A stretch of DNA of 64,000 nt, from contig CAZMND010000003.1 in the NCBI GenBank assembly GCA_964567585.1, positions 1 to 64,000 on the forward strand. Reading direction: 5' to 3'. Of the stretch, positions 15,870 through 24,725 are shown in pieces. Under the pieces are notes generated by a model. That model searched no databases and had not been told where the DNA came from. It saw only the letters and a program-made list of their open reading frames with translations. Numbering within the stretch: position 1 is the first letter of the stretch; each line of letters opens with the position of its first letter. Source of the DNA: CALZKI01 sp964567585 (lineage in GTDB: Bacteria; Bacillota; Clostridia; Lachnospirales; Lachnospiraceae). Made by a program: the position numbers and the translations under genes.

Positions 15870-16421
15870 ATGAAATCTACAACAAAAGATATGGTCTTTA
15901 TTGCACTTTCCACAACCATTATGATTGTCTGCGCTTTTATTACAATTCCTTTCTATGTGCCCTTTACGATGCAAACCTTTGCCCTTTTCACAATTCTTGG
16001 GCTCCTTGGTACCAAAAGAGCGTTTATCAGTGTCTGCCTTTATTTACTTTTGGGCGCTATCGGATTGCCTGTTTTTTCAGGTTTCAAAGGCGGAATCGGA
16101 ACTCTTCTTGGTGTAACAGGTGGTTATCTGCTAGGATTTTTATTGACCGTCATCGTTTCGGGCGCATTCCTTCACATATTCTCTAAAAAAAATAAATTCA
16201 CATTTATTGGTTATTGTGTTTCCATGCTTCTTGGTCTTTCAGTATGCTATGCTTTTGGAACAGCCTGGTATCTTTTGTTATATACAAACAGCACAGGAAG
16301 CATTTCCATTACTTCTGTGCTGTCGATTTGCGTATTTCCTTTTGTTTTGACTGACATAGTCAAGATTATTTTGTCTGCTTATGTGGTCAAATTATTGAAA
16401 AAACATATTGCAAAACTTTAA
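15870..16421 (+). CDS. bioY: Biotin transporter BioY
   Basis: A 183-residue membrane protein with six predicted helices. The BioY hallmarks are YVPFTMQTFALF in the N-terminal third, LLLGAIGLPVFSGFKGGIGTLLGVTGGYLLGF, and the late GTAWY segment. BioY is the substrate-binding (S) component of biotin ECF transporters, working with a shared EcfA/A'/T module not present in this window. GAAAGGAG lies just before the ATG. The upstream BirA-type operator fits biotin control. It is convergent with the methyltransferase gene, with no space between stops. Confidence 0.93.
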   Translation: MKSTTKDMVFIALSTTIMIVCAFITIPFYVPFTMQTFALFTILGLLGTKRAFISVCLYLLLGAIGLPVFSGFKGGIGTLLGVTGGYLLGFLLTVIVSGAFLHIFSKKNKFTFIGYCVSMLLGLSVCYAFGTAWYLLLYTNSTGSISITSVLSICVFPFVLTDIVKIILSAYVVKLLKKHIAKL

Positions 16422-17204
16422 TTATACCTTTCTTAAAATATCAACGGTATGTGCCGCTGCTCCGATTAAATCCTGACGTTCACATGTAGCGAGATGATAC
16501 TTAATAAAAAATTCAAATTCTTCTTCATCCATCTGATTTAGTACGGGACGCAGATAGTTTGCAGGTCCATCCGGTGAAATCAGTTTGATTCTTTCAAGCC
16601 CGACCAACCGGGATAATTCCGTAATTTCTTCCACACGCATATAATCGTACAAATCCTTTTCATCTGAAACGGTACGGAAGTTGTCCGTAAAACGATTATC
16701 CCTAATACATTCTTTTAAATTTTTCTCTTTGAAAGCATACGTAATGACACTGTATTCATTCATACAATATGCAACCAAAATCACACCGCCTTTTTTAGTA
16801 ACACGCTTCGCTTCCTCTAATGCTTTTTTCTTGTTATCCATCCCAAACAAATGGTACATCGGTCCAAAAAGAAGCGTCACATCAAAGGTTTCATCCTGAA
16901 GTTTAGATAATTTCAATGCATTCCCCTGCATTGCTTTTACACTGCTGTTTTTCTTTTTCAAGATTCCCAGATTGTATTTTACCAGTTCTACTGCTGTCAC
17001 ATCATATCCTTCTTCTGCCAAAGCAACCGAATATCTTCCTGTTCCGGCACCGATATCCAAAATCTTGATATCTCCATTTTCTCTGTCTTTCGGAATATAT
17101 TCATGGATGTATTTCATAGAAGTAATAAACTCCACCTGTCCATGTCTTGAATTTAGACGTTTTTCTTCATTAAATTTGTTGTAATACTGCTCTAATTCTG
17201 TCAT
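16422..17204 (-). CDS. Class I SAM-dependent methyltransferase
   Basis: A 260-residue Rossmann-type methyltransferase. Motif I is ILDIGAGTGRYSVALAEEGYDVTAVE (about 46-71), with motif IV VTLLFGPMYHLF and the post-motif helix ALEEAKRVTKKGGVILVAY. The C-terminal third (ELSRLVGLERIKLISPDGPANYLRPVLNQM) matches UbiE/Methyltransf_11-like proteins common near cell-surface genes in clostridia. Substrate unknown. It starts 7 bases after the end of the GH3 remnant. Its ribosome site is weak (GCGGG), so translation may depend on the upstream unit. Confidence 0.85.
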   Translation of the reverse strand: MTELEQYYNKFNEEKRLNSRHGQVEFITSMKYIHEYIPKDRENGDIKILDIGAGTGRYSVALAEEGYDVTAVELVKYNLGILKKKNSSVKAMQGNALKLSKLQDETFDVTLLFGPMYHLFGMDNKKKALEEAKRVTKKGGVILVAYCMNEYSVITYAFKEKNLKECIRDNRFTDNFRTVSDEKDLYDYMRVEEITELSRLVGLERIKLISPDGPANYLRPVLNQMDEEEFEFFIKYHLATCERQDLIGAAAHTVDILRKV

Positions 17205-17211
17205 TTTTATT

Positions 17212-18479
17212 TTACCCGCTTCATCATTTTTCCTATGCCTTTAAAAAAGTGACCGTTGGCCATTTCCAAAAGCCCCTCTATGAGATAATTTTTTATGCCT
17301 CTGTTATTTTCATACCGCTAAGGGTACAATCCGCAGCTGTCACTACCATCATTCTAAAAGTGGGATTTCTATAATCCTTTTTTCCACCAAATTTCTTGGC
17401 CATCATATTTTCAATCACTTTGAAAACCATTCGCATAACAAAAGAATCATCTTTCATCTCCATAATGGTATTCTGCATTGTATATTCACCTTTTTTGACT
17501 GTCTTCTCTTCAATTTTTCTTCCAAGAAGCATTTCAAAGTCTTGTTGACCAGACGAGTTATTTAAATTCGTATACCATTTGGGCAGACCGGCATAGTTTA
17601 TATTTGCACCATCTTTTCTAATCATATGCTCAAGCCGTATATCTTCACAGCTTGCACCAACACAAATTTTATACTCTCCTCCCGGAACAACCCATCCATT
17701 CTGCCAGATAGAAAAACCTCTGTCGTCCAGTTCAAACGTTACACGTTTGCTTTCACCTGCTTTTAATTCTATCTTTTCAAATGCCTTTAATTCTCTCTCT
17801 GTTTTTGGTGTGCTGTTTTCAAAAACCGCCCTCTTACTTTCTACAAGAGAAAGAATTCTGGCAACAGACATATCTATATCCCGCTCAGACAACTGCCCTT
17901 TCTCTATCGCCTCTACGGTTTCAGCCTCCATATATGCCGAACCACCCGGCATACAAAGGTCGCATCCCGCCCTAAAGCCGGCGATACGGTTGTTCATAGC
18001 ACCCCAGTCCGTTACTACAACACCGTCAAAGCCCCAATCCCCTCGTAGCACATCGGTTAATAACCATTTACAAAAGCCGCACCAAGCTTTCCTGCCAGGT
18101 ACGGATCTTCTGAATAATATTCAAAATTTCTGCCGCATAACGGATTTCTTTTGATATTCACCCCGGGACCTAAAACCACACCTACTTCGTTGTTTTTTGC
18201 TTCCAGAGCGATTGCACTTCCAACCTGACTAGTTAAGTCAACATCAAAACTACATGCCAATACGGATGCGGTCGGAAAACTGGTAGCTTTTACAGACTCA
18301 TTAAGCCCCAGAATATCTGCAGTATTTTCCTGCTTTCTGAGCCCGTGCGGACCGTCTGCTACCATAATACTGCCAATATCACAAGAAGGCACACTTTTTG
18401 TATGCCAACAGTCTTCACCGCTGCAATATGCAACTTTTTGTTTTAAAGACATATTTTGAACGGCTTTGTCCCTGTTCAT
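17212..18479 (-). pseudogene. Decayed GH3 beta-glucosidase-like gene
   Basis: Pieces of one GH3 protein are still readable. The N-terminal barrel runs from MNRDKAVQNMSLKQKVAYC (18479, behind GAGGAGG) to the stop at 18057. After a frame change LTDVLRGDWGFDGVVVTDWG carries on. About 100 residues of the barrel are missing at the junction near 18055. A second deletion joins RILSLVESKRAVFEN directly to the Fn3-like ELKAFEKIELKAGESK, removing the whole alpha/beta sandwich. A one-base loss in the A run near 17295 puts the tail ...GLLEMANGHFFKGIGK out of frame, up to the stop at 17212. About 400 of some 750-800 residues remain, so it is surely inactive. Confidence 0.88.
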
Positions 18480-18500
18480 ACCGTGCCTCCTCATTTCTTC

Positions 18501-19613
18501 TTATTTCAATTCTTCCTCTGCCACATTAAGCGCCACTTCAATTACCTGATGCATATCAAAGTACTTGTACATACCGAGACGTCCGCCAAAAATAACCTTA
18601 TCCTGCTTATCGGCAAGTTCTTTATATTTTGCAAATAATTCATTATTTTTATCATCATTCATCGGATAATATGGTTCATCACCCTTTTTCCATGTTGCAG
18701 GATATTCACGAGTAATAATCGTCTTTGGATTATAATTACCGTTCTGGCACCCAAATTCAAAATGCTTATGCTCGATGATTCGGGTATATGGAATTTCGTA
18801 TTCCGTATAATTCACAACTGCATTTCCCTGATAATTTTCCTCATCCAAAATTTCAGATTCAAATCGCAGACTTCTGTATTCCAATTCCCCGTAACAGTAA
18901 TCAAAATATTCATCAATCATTCCGGTAAATACGATTTTATCTGCCAAGGCTTCTAATTCTTCCCTGTTCACGAAGAAATCTGTATTCAGACGTACTTCAA
19001 TCCCTTCCAACATCTTCTGGGCAATCTGCGTATATCCGCCAATCGGTATCCCCTGATACAAATCATTAAAATAATTGTTATCATAGGTCATACGCACCGG
19101 TAATCTTTTGATAATGAAAGAAGGAAGTTCATCGGCACGTTTCCCCCATTGTTTTTCCGTATAGCCTTTTACAAGTTTCTCATAGATATCCCTGCCTACC
19201 AGGCTGATTGCCTGTTCTTCCAGGTTCTTTGGTTCTTTAATGCCCGCCTCGGCAATCTGACTGTCGATTTTTTCCTTTGCCTCTTTAGGAGTCACAACAC
19301 CCCACATTTTACTGAAAGTATTCATATTGAACGGCATATTATACAATTCATCCTTGTATCTTGCCACAGGCGAGTTGGTATACCGGTTAAACTCTGCAAA
19401 CTGCCCTACATAATCCCACACCTTCTTATTGGACGTATGGAAAATATGTGCGCCGTACTTATGCATCTGTATTCCTTCTACATTCTCTGTATAGATATTT
19501 CCGGCAATATGTGCCCTCTTATCTATCACCAACACTTTCTTGCCTTTTTGCTTCGCTTCATAGGCAAAAACCGCCCCAAAAAGTCCGGCTCCTACTATCA
19601 GGTAATCATACAT
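18501..19613 (-). CDS. glf: UDP-galactopyranose mutase
   Basis: A 370-residue flavoprotein with the FAD-binding VGAGLFGAVFAYEA at the N-terminus, the KRAHIAGNIYTE motif, and the substrate-site segments KYGAHIFHTSNKKVW and YTEKQWGKRADELPS. Glf converts UDP-galactopyranose to UDP-galactofuranose for surface polysaccharides, in the cytosol with reduced FAD. It is 21 bases downstream of the AAA+ gene and just upstream of the GH3 remnant. No glycosyltransferases lie close by, so its galactofuranose pathway partners are elsewhere. Confidence 0.96.
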   Translation of the reverse strand: MYDYLIVGAGLFGAVFAYEAKQKGKKVLVIDKRAHIAGNIYTENVEGIQMHKYGAHIFHTSNKKVWDYVGQFAEFNRYTNSPVARYKDELYNMPFNMNTFSKMWGVVTPKEAKEKIDSQIAEAGIKEPKNLEEQAISLVGRDIYEKLVKGYTEKQWGKRADELPSFIIKRLPVRMTYDNNYFNDLYQGIPIGGYTQIAQKMLEGIEVRLNTDFFVNREELEALADKIVFTGMIDEYFDYCYGELEYRSLRFESEILDEENYQGNAVVNYTEYEIPYTRIIEHKHFEFGCQNGNYNPKTIITREYPATWKKGDEPYYPMNDDKNNELFAKYKELADKQDKVIFGGRLGMYKYFDMHQVIEVALNVAEEELK

Positions 19614-19634
19614 ACTATTTATCTCCTTCGCCTT

Positions 19635-21737
19635 TTATACCGGTGTAAAACCAATGGTTCTTTTCGGTTTTTCTTCCACCATATTTTTAAAATTCTCTTC
19701 TGCCAATATATTGACCCAATCTTCCTTCTTTAAAATAACGTCCTTTTCTCCCGATAAACTCATACGATATGCGGCTTTTCCCCACAAATGTTCAAATAAG
19801 TTCCGGACAAATCTGGCATTACTGAATTCCTTTGCCTCATACTGTTCTTTTGGTATATTTTGAATATACTCTGTTACCTCTTCTAATAATGCTTCTTCAT
19901 ATGCAAAACTCTTTTCCATCATCTGTAAGAAGATTTGTAAAAGTTCATCCTTTGTATAGTTTGGAAATTCGATTACGTGCGGAATCCGGCTTGCCAGACC
20001 CGAATTCACTTTTAAAAATTCTGCCATTTCCTCCTGATATCCGGCCAAAATCACACACATATCCCCTCTGTGATTTTCCATTTCAGCAACCAACACCGGA
20101 ACCGTTTCGTCGGCAACAGTGCCCTTACTGGTTGCCACATTCATACCATAGGCTTCATCAATAAACAATACGGAGCCATATGCATCCCTACAAGTTGTCC
20201 GAATTGCCTGTGCCGCTGTACCTACATATCTTGCTATAAAGTCATTTCCTGCCTTTTCATAGAAAAAACCTTTTTTCAAAATGCCCTCTTGCTTAAAAAT
20301 CTGTCCAATAATCCTTGCCACAGTAGTTTTTCCTGTTCCCGGATTACCTAAAAACAGCATATGCATAGAAGGCTTTTCAATCTTTCTCCCTTGGCTTTCC
20401 AAAGTCATTTGCAACTTTATCTGTGCAACAATCTCTCTTACTCTTGTTTTCACCTGTGCCATGCCGATTAATTCATTTAACAATTCGTAGGCATCTTCAT
20501 CTTCAAGCACATTGCTTACCATGGGTTTAACATCTGCTATATGAATCTGTTTAATCTCTTCCTCTGACATTTCATTTAAATCACTATGTAGTGCCTTGTG
20601 ATAAATCAGTTCTCCCGCCATTTTATCCAACGTCTTATATCCGAAAAAGTTACCTTCATTTTTTTCCTGGCATATCCACTGTTCTAAAATTTCGTCACAA
20701 TCTGCATCTGCAAAAAAACGTGCCTCCTTCAGCTTGTCTTTCAAATATACCACCATATTTTCTGCGTTAACAGGCGGTATAACAATTGAACGGAGCGAAA
20801 CCACATTACTTAGAGTCTGCTCAATATTTTTCACCGTCTTCATATCCATATACGGAAGTCTGAAAATCACTAAAATATTTTTTGCATACTGTCCCATTCT
20901 TCTTATTTCATTCAAAAGTTCCGGCTTTGATAAATAATCTACCCACTCACGCATATCATAGGATAGGATAGAAAAGCGATTATATTTCACTCTATCTTCT
21001 GAAACATCTTTTATTTTTCCCGCCTGACCTCTCCACAAATCAATTCCATTATTTGGGGACAGTGAAATTTCTTCTATTTTCATTTCCTTGCCGTTATCGT
21101 CATAATAGCGTTCCAATTCTGCACGAATCACTCTTAAAAAGGCCGAATATCCCCAACCGTCATCAATAGAAATCAACAATTTTTTAGAAAAAATCTGTCC
21201 GACACTGCCTATACTGTCTAAGCTTCTCATGACATAACGAAGTTCTTCTATATAAGCTTTCATTTCCGCAGAAAAACTTACCGGAAATTCAAATTCATCC
21301 GGCGGCATTTTAGGCAGTTCCTCCGCCCGTTTTTCCCGTTCTCTTTTCTCTAAACGACTTTCCAATATGGAAAATACTTCTTCCAGTCTTCTTTCTAAAT
21401 AGATCTCAATATATTCCGCAATCAGTTCTTCATGCTCAGATTTCAAGGCTTCAATTTCCAATAATTCATAAACGTCCTCGATATCATCATAAGAACCCAT
21501 ATGTTTTTCAAGTAAAGTCATTATGGCTTGAAAATTTTTTCTTAAAAACTGAATTTCTATTTTTTGATTGGGATTTGAACCACGTCCATGATAATATGTA
21601 TATTTAACTTCATTCATCTCCCTGGCTTTTTGATACAATTCCTCAAATACCTTGGGATTTTTCTCTAACACAGCATCTTTATACTTATCTGACAACGTAA
21701 CCCATATCAAAATTTCATCATTGATAAAATTAGCCAT
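19635..21737 (-). CDS. Two-module AAA+ ATPase of the CbbX/SpoVK type, first module degenerate
   Basis: A 700-residue protein. The C-terminal module (about 415-690) is a clear CbxX/CfqX (SpoVK, EccA-like) AAA+ domain: IGMAQVKTRVREI, Walker A GNPGTGKT (464-471), Walker B VLFIDEAY (523-530) and arginine finger R584 in SGLASRIPHVI. Residues about 180-400 look like an AAA+ fold that lost Walker A (KLLISIDDGWGYSAFL). Residues 1-150 are helical and charged, with a coiled coil near 90-140. It lies 37 bases after a VirD4-like ATPase, suggesting joint action. No signal or TM segment. Function unknown. Confidence 0.82.
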   Translation of the reverse strand: MANFINDEILIWVTLSDKYKDAVLEKNPKVFEELYQKAREMNEVKYTYYHGRGSNPNQKIEIQFLRKNFQAIMTLLEKHMGSYDDIEDVYELLEIEALKSEHEELIAEYIEIYLERRLEEVFSILESRLEKREREKRAEELPKMPPDEFEFPVSFSAEMKAYIEELRYVMRSLDSIGSVGQIFSKKLLISIDDGWGYSAFLRVIRAELERYYDDNGKEMKIEEISLSPNNGIDLWRGQAGKIKDVSEDRVKYNRFSILSYDMREWVDYLSKPELLNEIRRMGQYAKNILVIFRLPYMDMKTVKNIEQTLSNVVSLRSIVIPPVNAENMVVYLKDKLKEARFFADADCDEILEQWICQEKNEGNFFGYKTLDKMAGELIYHKALHSDLNEMSEEEIKQIHIADVKPMVSNVLEDEDAYELLNELIGMAQVKTRVREIVAQIKLQMTLESQGRKIEKPSMHMLFLGNPGTGKTTVARIIGQIFKQEGILKKGFFYEKAGNDFIARYVGTAAQAIRTTCRDAYGSVLFIDEAYGMNVATSKGTVADETVPVLVAEMENHRGDMCVILAGYQEEMAEFLKVNSGLASRIPHVIEFPNYTKDELLQIFLQMMEKSFAYEEALLEEVTEYIQNIPKEQYEAKEFSNARFVRNLFEHLWGKAAYRMSLSGEKDVILKKEDWVNILAEENFKNMVEEKPKRTIGFTPV

Positions 21738-21774
21738 ACCCCTATTTTATACCCCCGTAAAATCAGTAAATTCT

Positions 21775-23031
21775 TTATTTGATTTTATCATTTTTGCCAT
21801 TCCTTAGCAACCTTTCTTCAAAAGGCTCCAGTTCGAAGTTTTTCCCATTTACCGGCCTTTGTCCCCTACGGAAAATCCAGTTGGTCCCAATGGGCATATA
21901 CAGGATTTTTCCAAGAGGCACATCGCATCTTCTTGAAATTGCCTCAGCCGTTTCCAAGTCATTTCCGCCAAGGTAAATATATGTATCACAGTTTGCTATG
22001 ACAGTTCTTCCATCCACACCATAACAGTTTTGCAATTGTGCTTCACATTGCAGTATCATCATAGTAGAAATTCCTCTGGAACGGATTGAGGAAATCATAC
22101 GTGGAAAGTCCGTAATTTTGCAATTTGTGGCAAAGTCATCCAGAATAAATCTGACAGGTATCGGAAGCCTTCCATCCTCGCATTCATCATCTGCTACCCG
22201 ACACAGTTCATCCATCGCCTGGCTATAGAAAATATTGGCAAAACCGTCCATACTCCTGTCTTTATCACTGATGATGACAAAGACCGCCGTCTTTTCCTTG
22301 CCGATACTTCCCAAGTCGATACTATCCACTTCCGTCATTTTATGAAACTCCGGATAATCATATCTGCCAAGTCTGGCACTTAAGGAAATCAGGATGGAAC
22401 ATAACGTCTTCCCGGCTCCCTGTCTGAATTTTTTATACTGGGCTGCGGCAAAGTCATCTTTATTCTGTTTTTCCACCTCACGAAAGATTCTGTCCAGTAC
22501 ATTGGTAGCCTCCGAATAATTTTCCTGTATTTCGCAAGCATACATCAGCTTATAAATGTTCTTAATAGTCTGCTCATGCTTAGGACGATGCAGGTATAAA
22601 TATCCAATCAATGCTGATAAAAACATCTCATCGGACTCCTCCCAAAAAGGATCCACCCTGACATATTCCTGTTGCATACTACAATCCATAAACATATGCG
22701 CTATTTTAATAATATCCTTCGTGCTTCGTATGTAATGAAACGGATTATAACAAACCGAGTTTTCGGGATGAATCAGATCCAGTACTTTGACGGTATAACC
22801 TCTTTTTTCTAAGTAGCTACCGTATTTTTTATGTAACTGTCCCTTAGGGTCCGTAATCACATAACTTCCCGTAGCCTGCAAAATATTGGGCGACACAATA
22901 GAGCGGGTTTTTCCTGAACCCGCTGCCCCTACTATAAGTACATTATTATTCAATTGCGTTTCGTGACAGTCCATACTGTAATACTGTCCCTCTGCTAAAA
23001 TTAAACTTTCTGCTTTTACCTGCTCTGTCAT
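21775..23031 (-). CDS. Soluble VirD4/TraG-like (type IV coupling protein family) ATPase
   Basis: A 418-residue protein with Walker A GAAGSGKT (35-42), followed by the T4CP-type VITDPKGQL (58-66). Walker B is RFILDDF (294-300; Asp where most TraG proteins have Glu), and LQCEAQLQNCYG (327-338) matches the conserved TraG glutamine-rich segment. Conjugative VirD4 proteins are around 600 residues with two N-terminal TM helices. This one begins 34 residues before Walker A and has no TM segment. No relaxase, VirB4 or other transfer gene is nearby. AAAGGAGG lies 8 bases before the ATG. It sits between spoVAC (79 bases) and the AAA+ gene. Confidence 0.8.
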   Translation of the reverse strand: MTEQVKAESLILAEGQYYSMDCHETQLNNNVLIVGAAGSGKTRSIVSPNILQATGSYVITDPKGQLHKKYGSYLEKRGYTVKVLDLIHPENSVCYNPFHYIRSTKDIIKIAHMFMDCSMQQEYVRVDPFWEESDEMFLSALIGYLYLHRPKHEQTIKNIYKLMYACEIQENYSEATNVLDRIFREVEKQNKDDFAAAQYKKFRQGAGKTLCSILISLSARLGRYDYPEFHKMTEVDSIDLGSIGKEKTAVFVIISDKDRSMDGFANIFYSQAMDELCRVADDECEDGRLPIPVRFILDDFATNCKITDFPRMISSIRSRGISTMMILQCEAQLQNCYGVDGRTVIANCDTYIYLGGNDLETAEAISRRCDVPLGKILYMPIGTNWIFRRGQRPVNGKNFELEPFEERLLRNGKNDKIK

Positions 23032-23110
23032 AAAAATTCCTCCTTTGCACTTTTACACAACCTCTATCCCTTAATTTCTAAATATCAGCCGTTTTTATCA
23101 GAATCAATAG

Positions 23111-23575
23111 CTATTTGAAAAATTCTCCTATCCAGAGGAAAAGCCCTAAAATCCAACTGGTCACAATACCATACAAAATTACAGGCCCCGCAATGGTAAA
23201 AATTTTACTACCGATACCAAAAACCTGTCCCTCCCTCTTGTATTCAATAGCTGTACTGGAAACACTGTTGGCAAAGCCCGTAATCGGTACCAGTGCTCCC
23301 GCACCGCCAAACTTTACAATCGGACCGTACCAGTTAAGCCCCGTCAAAGTAACCGACGTCAATACAAGAATAACCGAGCACCACGTTCCTGCTATTTCCT
23401 GATCAAGCCCGAAATAATTCATTCCTATCCAGATAAGAACTTGTCCGATAAGGCATATGAATCCACCTACAAAAAAGGCTTTTATCATCTGTAGCCACAA
23501 GTTTTTCTTTGGCGTTACTTGGTTTACATAATTCTCAAACTCTTTTTCCTGTGCTTTACTTAACTTACTGTCCAT
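23111..23575 (-). CDS. spoVAC: Stage V sporulation protein AC
   Basis: A 154-residue membrane protein with four helices. The SpoVAC/AE core GGAGALVPITGFANSVSSTAIEYKREG is followed by GIGSKIFTIAGPVILYGI. SpoVAC is the mechanosensitive membrane pore of the Ca-DPA channel in the spore inner membrane. It follows spoVAB by 18 bases. In Bacillus the next gene is spoVAD; here a VirD4-like ATPase takes that place. Confidence 0.95.
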   Translation of the reverse strand: MDSKLSKAQEKEFENYVNQVTPKKNLWLQMIKAFFVGGFICLIGQVLIWIGMNYFGLDQEIAGTWCSVILVLTSVTLTGLNWYGPIVKFGGAGALVPITGFANSVSSTAIEYKREGQVFGIGSKIFTIAGPVILYGIVTSWILGLFLWIGEFFK

Positions 23576-23593
23576 TCTCTGACTCCTTTACTT

Positions 23594-24040
23594 TTATCCA
23601 TTACTAAAACCTGCCCAAAAGAAATATAGGCTTCCCGCAAATTTCCCCAGTGCCATACTCGTTACCGCCAATCCCAGACCGTGTCTGAATCCAATTCTTC
23701 TTGTAAAAATGGGAATTGTATTGAGCATTTCACCAATCGCAAGTGCAAGACATCCTACAAACACTCCCGCAAAAAATCCACTGAATCCTAATGCTGTAAG
23801 ACTCCCCTGTTCTCCCATATAACTTCCAATATCTATCCATGGATAAAACAAACTGAAGATTCCGCCGATAACACTCCCCCATATAACGCTTTCTTCATAC
23901 CAAATAATTTTGTCTCCGGTATGAGTTTTTCCGGCAAATCTGGGAATCATTCCAATAACAAACAATACCGTAAACATCCCAAAGGATATCAGTAATCCTG
24001 CTGACAAACCCGTTATTGCCAAAAATACATTAGTCCACAT
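23594..24040 (-). CDS. spoVAB: Stage V sporulation protein AB
   Basis: A 148-residue membrane protein with four to five helices (GLSAGLLISFGMFTVLFVIGMIPRFAGKT, then ALGFSGFFAGVFVGCLALAIGEMLNTIPIFTRR). These are the SpoVAB hallmarks, and the length is close to the B. subtilis protein. The start is set at 24040 (MWTNVFLAI): AAGGA lies about 10 bases upstream and it overlaps the spoVAA stop by 11 bases, giving coupling. The in-frame codon at 24073 would add a charged tail lying inside spoVAA. Confidence 0.9.
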   Translation of the reverse strand: MWTNVFLAITGLSAGLLISFGMFTVLFVIGMIPRFAGKTHTGDKIIWYEESVIWGSVIGGIFSLFYPWIDIGSYMGEQGSLTALGFSGFFAGVFVGCLALAIGEMLNTIPIFTRRIGFRHGLGLAVTSMALGKFAGSLYFFWAGFSNG

Positions 24041-24671
24041 CAATTTCTTTTCCTTCTCTTTCCGATGTTGCAATCAATGCACGATTGACCTCATCCTCAT
24101 AAATACGCATTTCTACTTCGATTGGCGTTGGGTCTTTTGTCAATCTTCTTCCACCTATGTGATTAAAGAAAATGCACATTCCGGCTGCCAACCCTACAGT
24201 ATATGAAACTTCCAGAACGGAAAACCCATCCGATACTTTTCCCGTTACATTTTCATAAAATTTTGAAAAAACTGCAGTAATGCCTACATCATTATGAAAA
24301 GCCATAATGGTAAATGCTGTTCCAAAAAAACAAACAAGACATACCAGCAGCACTTTAATCCATACGAAAACGGATTTGTATTTTTTCACTTTTACGAGCT
24401 CCACAATCGCATCCGGTTCTCCCAAATTAATGACCGTATATCCCGGATATTTTTCCTGAACCATTTTGATAATCTGCATAACACTGATAATTACCCTGTT
24501 CGGTTTTTTGGGTGTTCCCTGTTTATTGGAAAATTTATATAACTGTATTGTTCTGACGTAACTTTGCACATGCACATCATTACAAAACACTGTACCCAAA
24601 TCCCCGACAGTCACATCCGGTTTCATAAGTTGTGTTTTTTGCTCTAATTTGATGTAAACTGTTCCTGCCAT
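24030..24671 (-). CDS. spoVAA: Stage V sporulation protein AA
   Basis: A 213-residue protein. The cytosolic N-terminal domain (1-120) has the SpoVAA pattern VYIKLEQKTQL...VGDLGTVFCND and the VINLGEPDAIVEL segment; two TM helices (about 125-145 and 175-195) follow. SpoVAA/AB are accessory SpoVA proteins found only in part of the spore formers. GGAGG lies 5-6 bases before the ATG. It is 54 bases after the amidase-like gene, in the same direction. Confidence 0.9.
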   Translation of the reverse strand: MAGTVYIKLEQKTQLMKPDVTVGDLGTVFCNDVHVQSYVRTIQLYKFSNKQGTPKKPNRVIISVMQIIKMVQEKYPGYTVINLGEPDAIVELVKVKKYKSVFVWIKVLLVCLVCFFGTAFTIMAFHNDVGITAVFSKFYENVTGKVSDGFSVLEVSYTVGLAAGMCIFFNHIGGRRLTKDPTPIEVEMRIYEDEVNRALIATSEREGKEIDVD

Positions 24672-24725
24672 TTTTCCTCCGTTTTCCCTTCTATCTACTA
24701 CCTATTTTTTACACTTTTACCGTTT

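Noticed and set aside
21775..23031. VirD4-like gene as a sign of an integrated conjugative element
   Set aside because: No integrase, relaxase, VirB4, attachment repeats or other transfer genes were found around it, and the neighbours are spoVA and glf.
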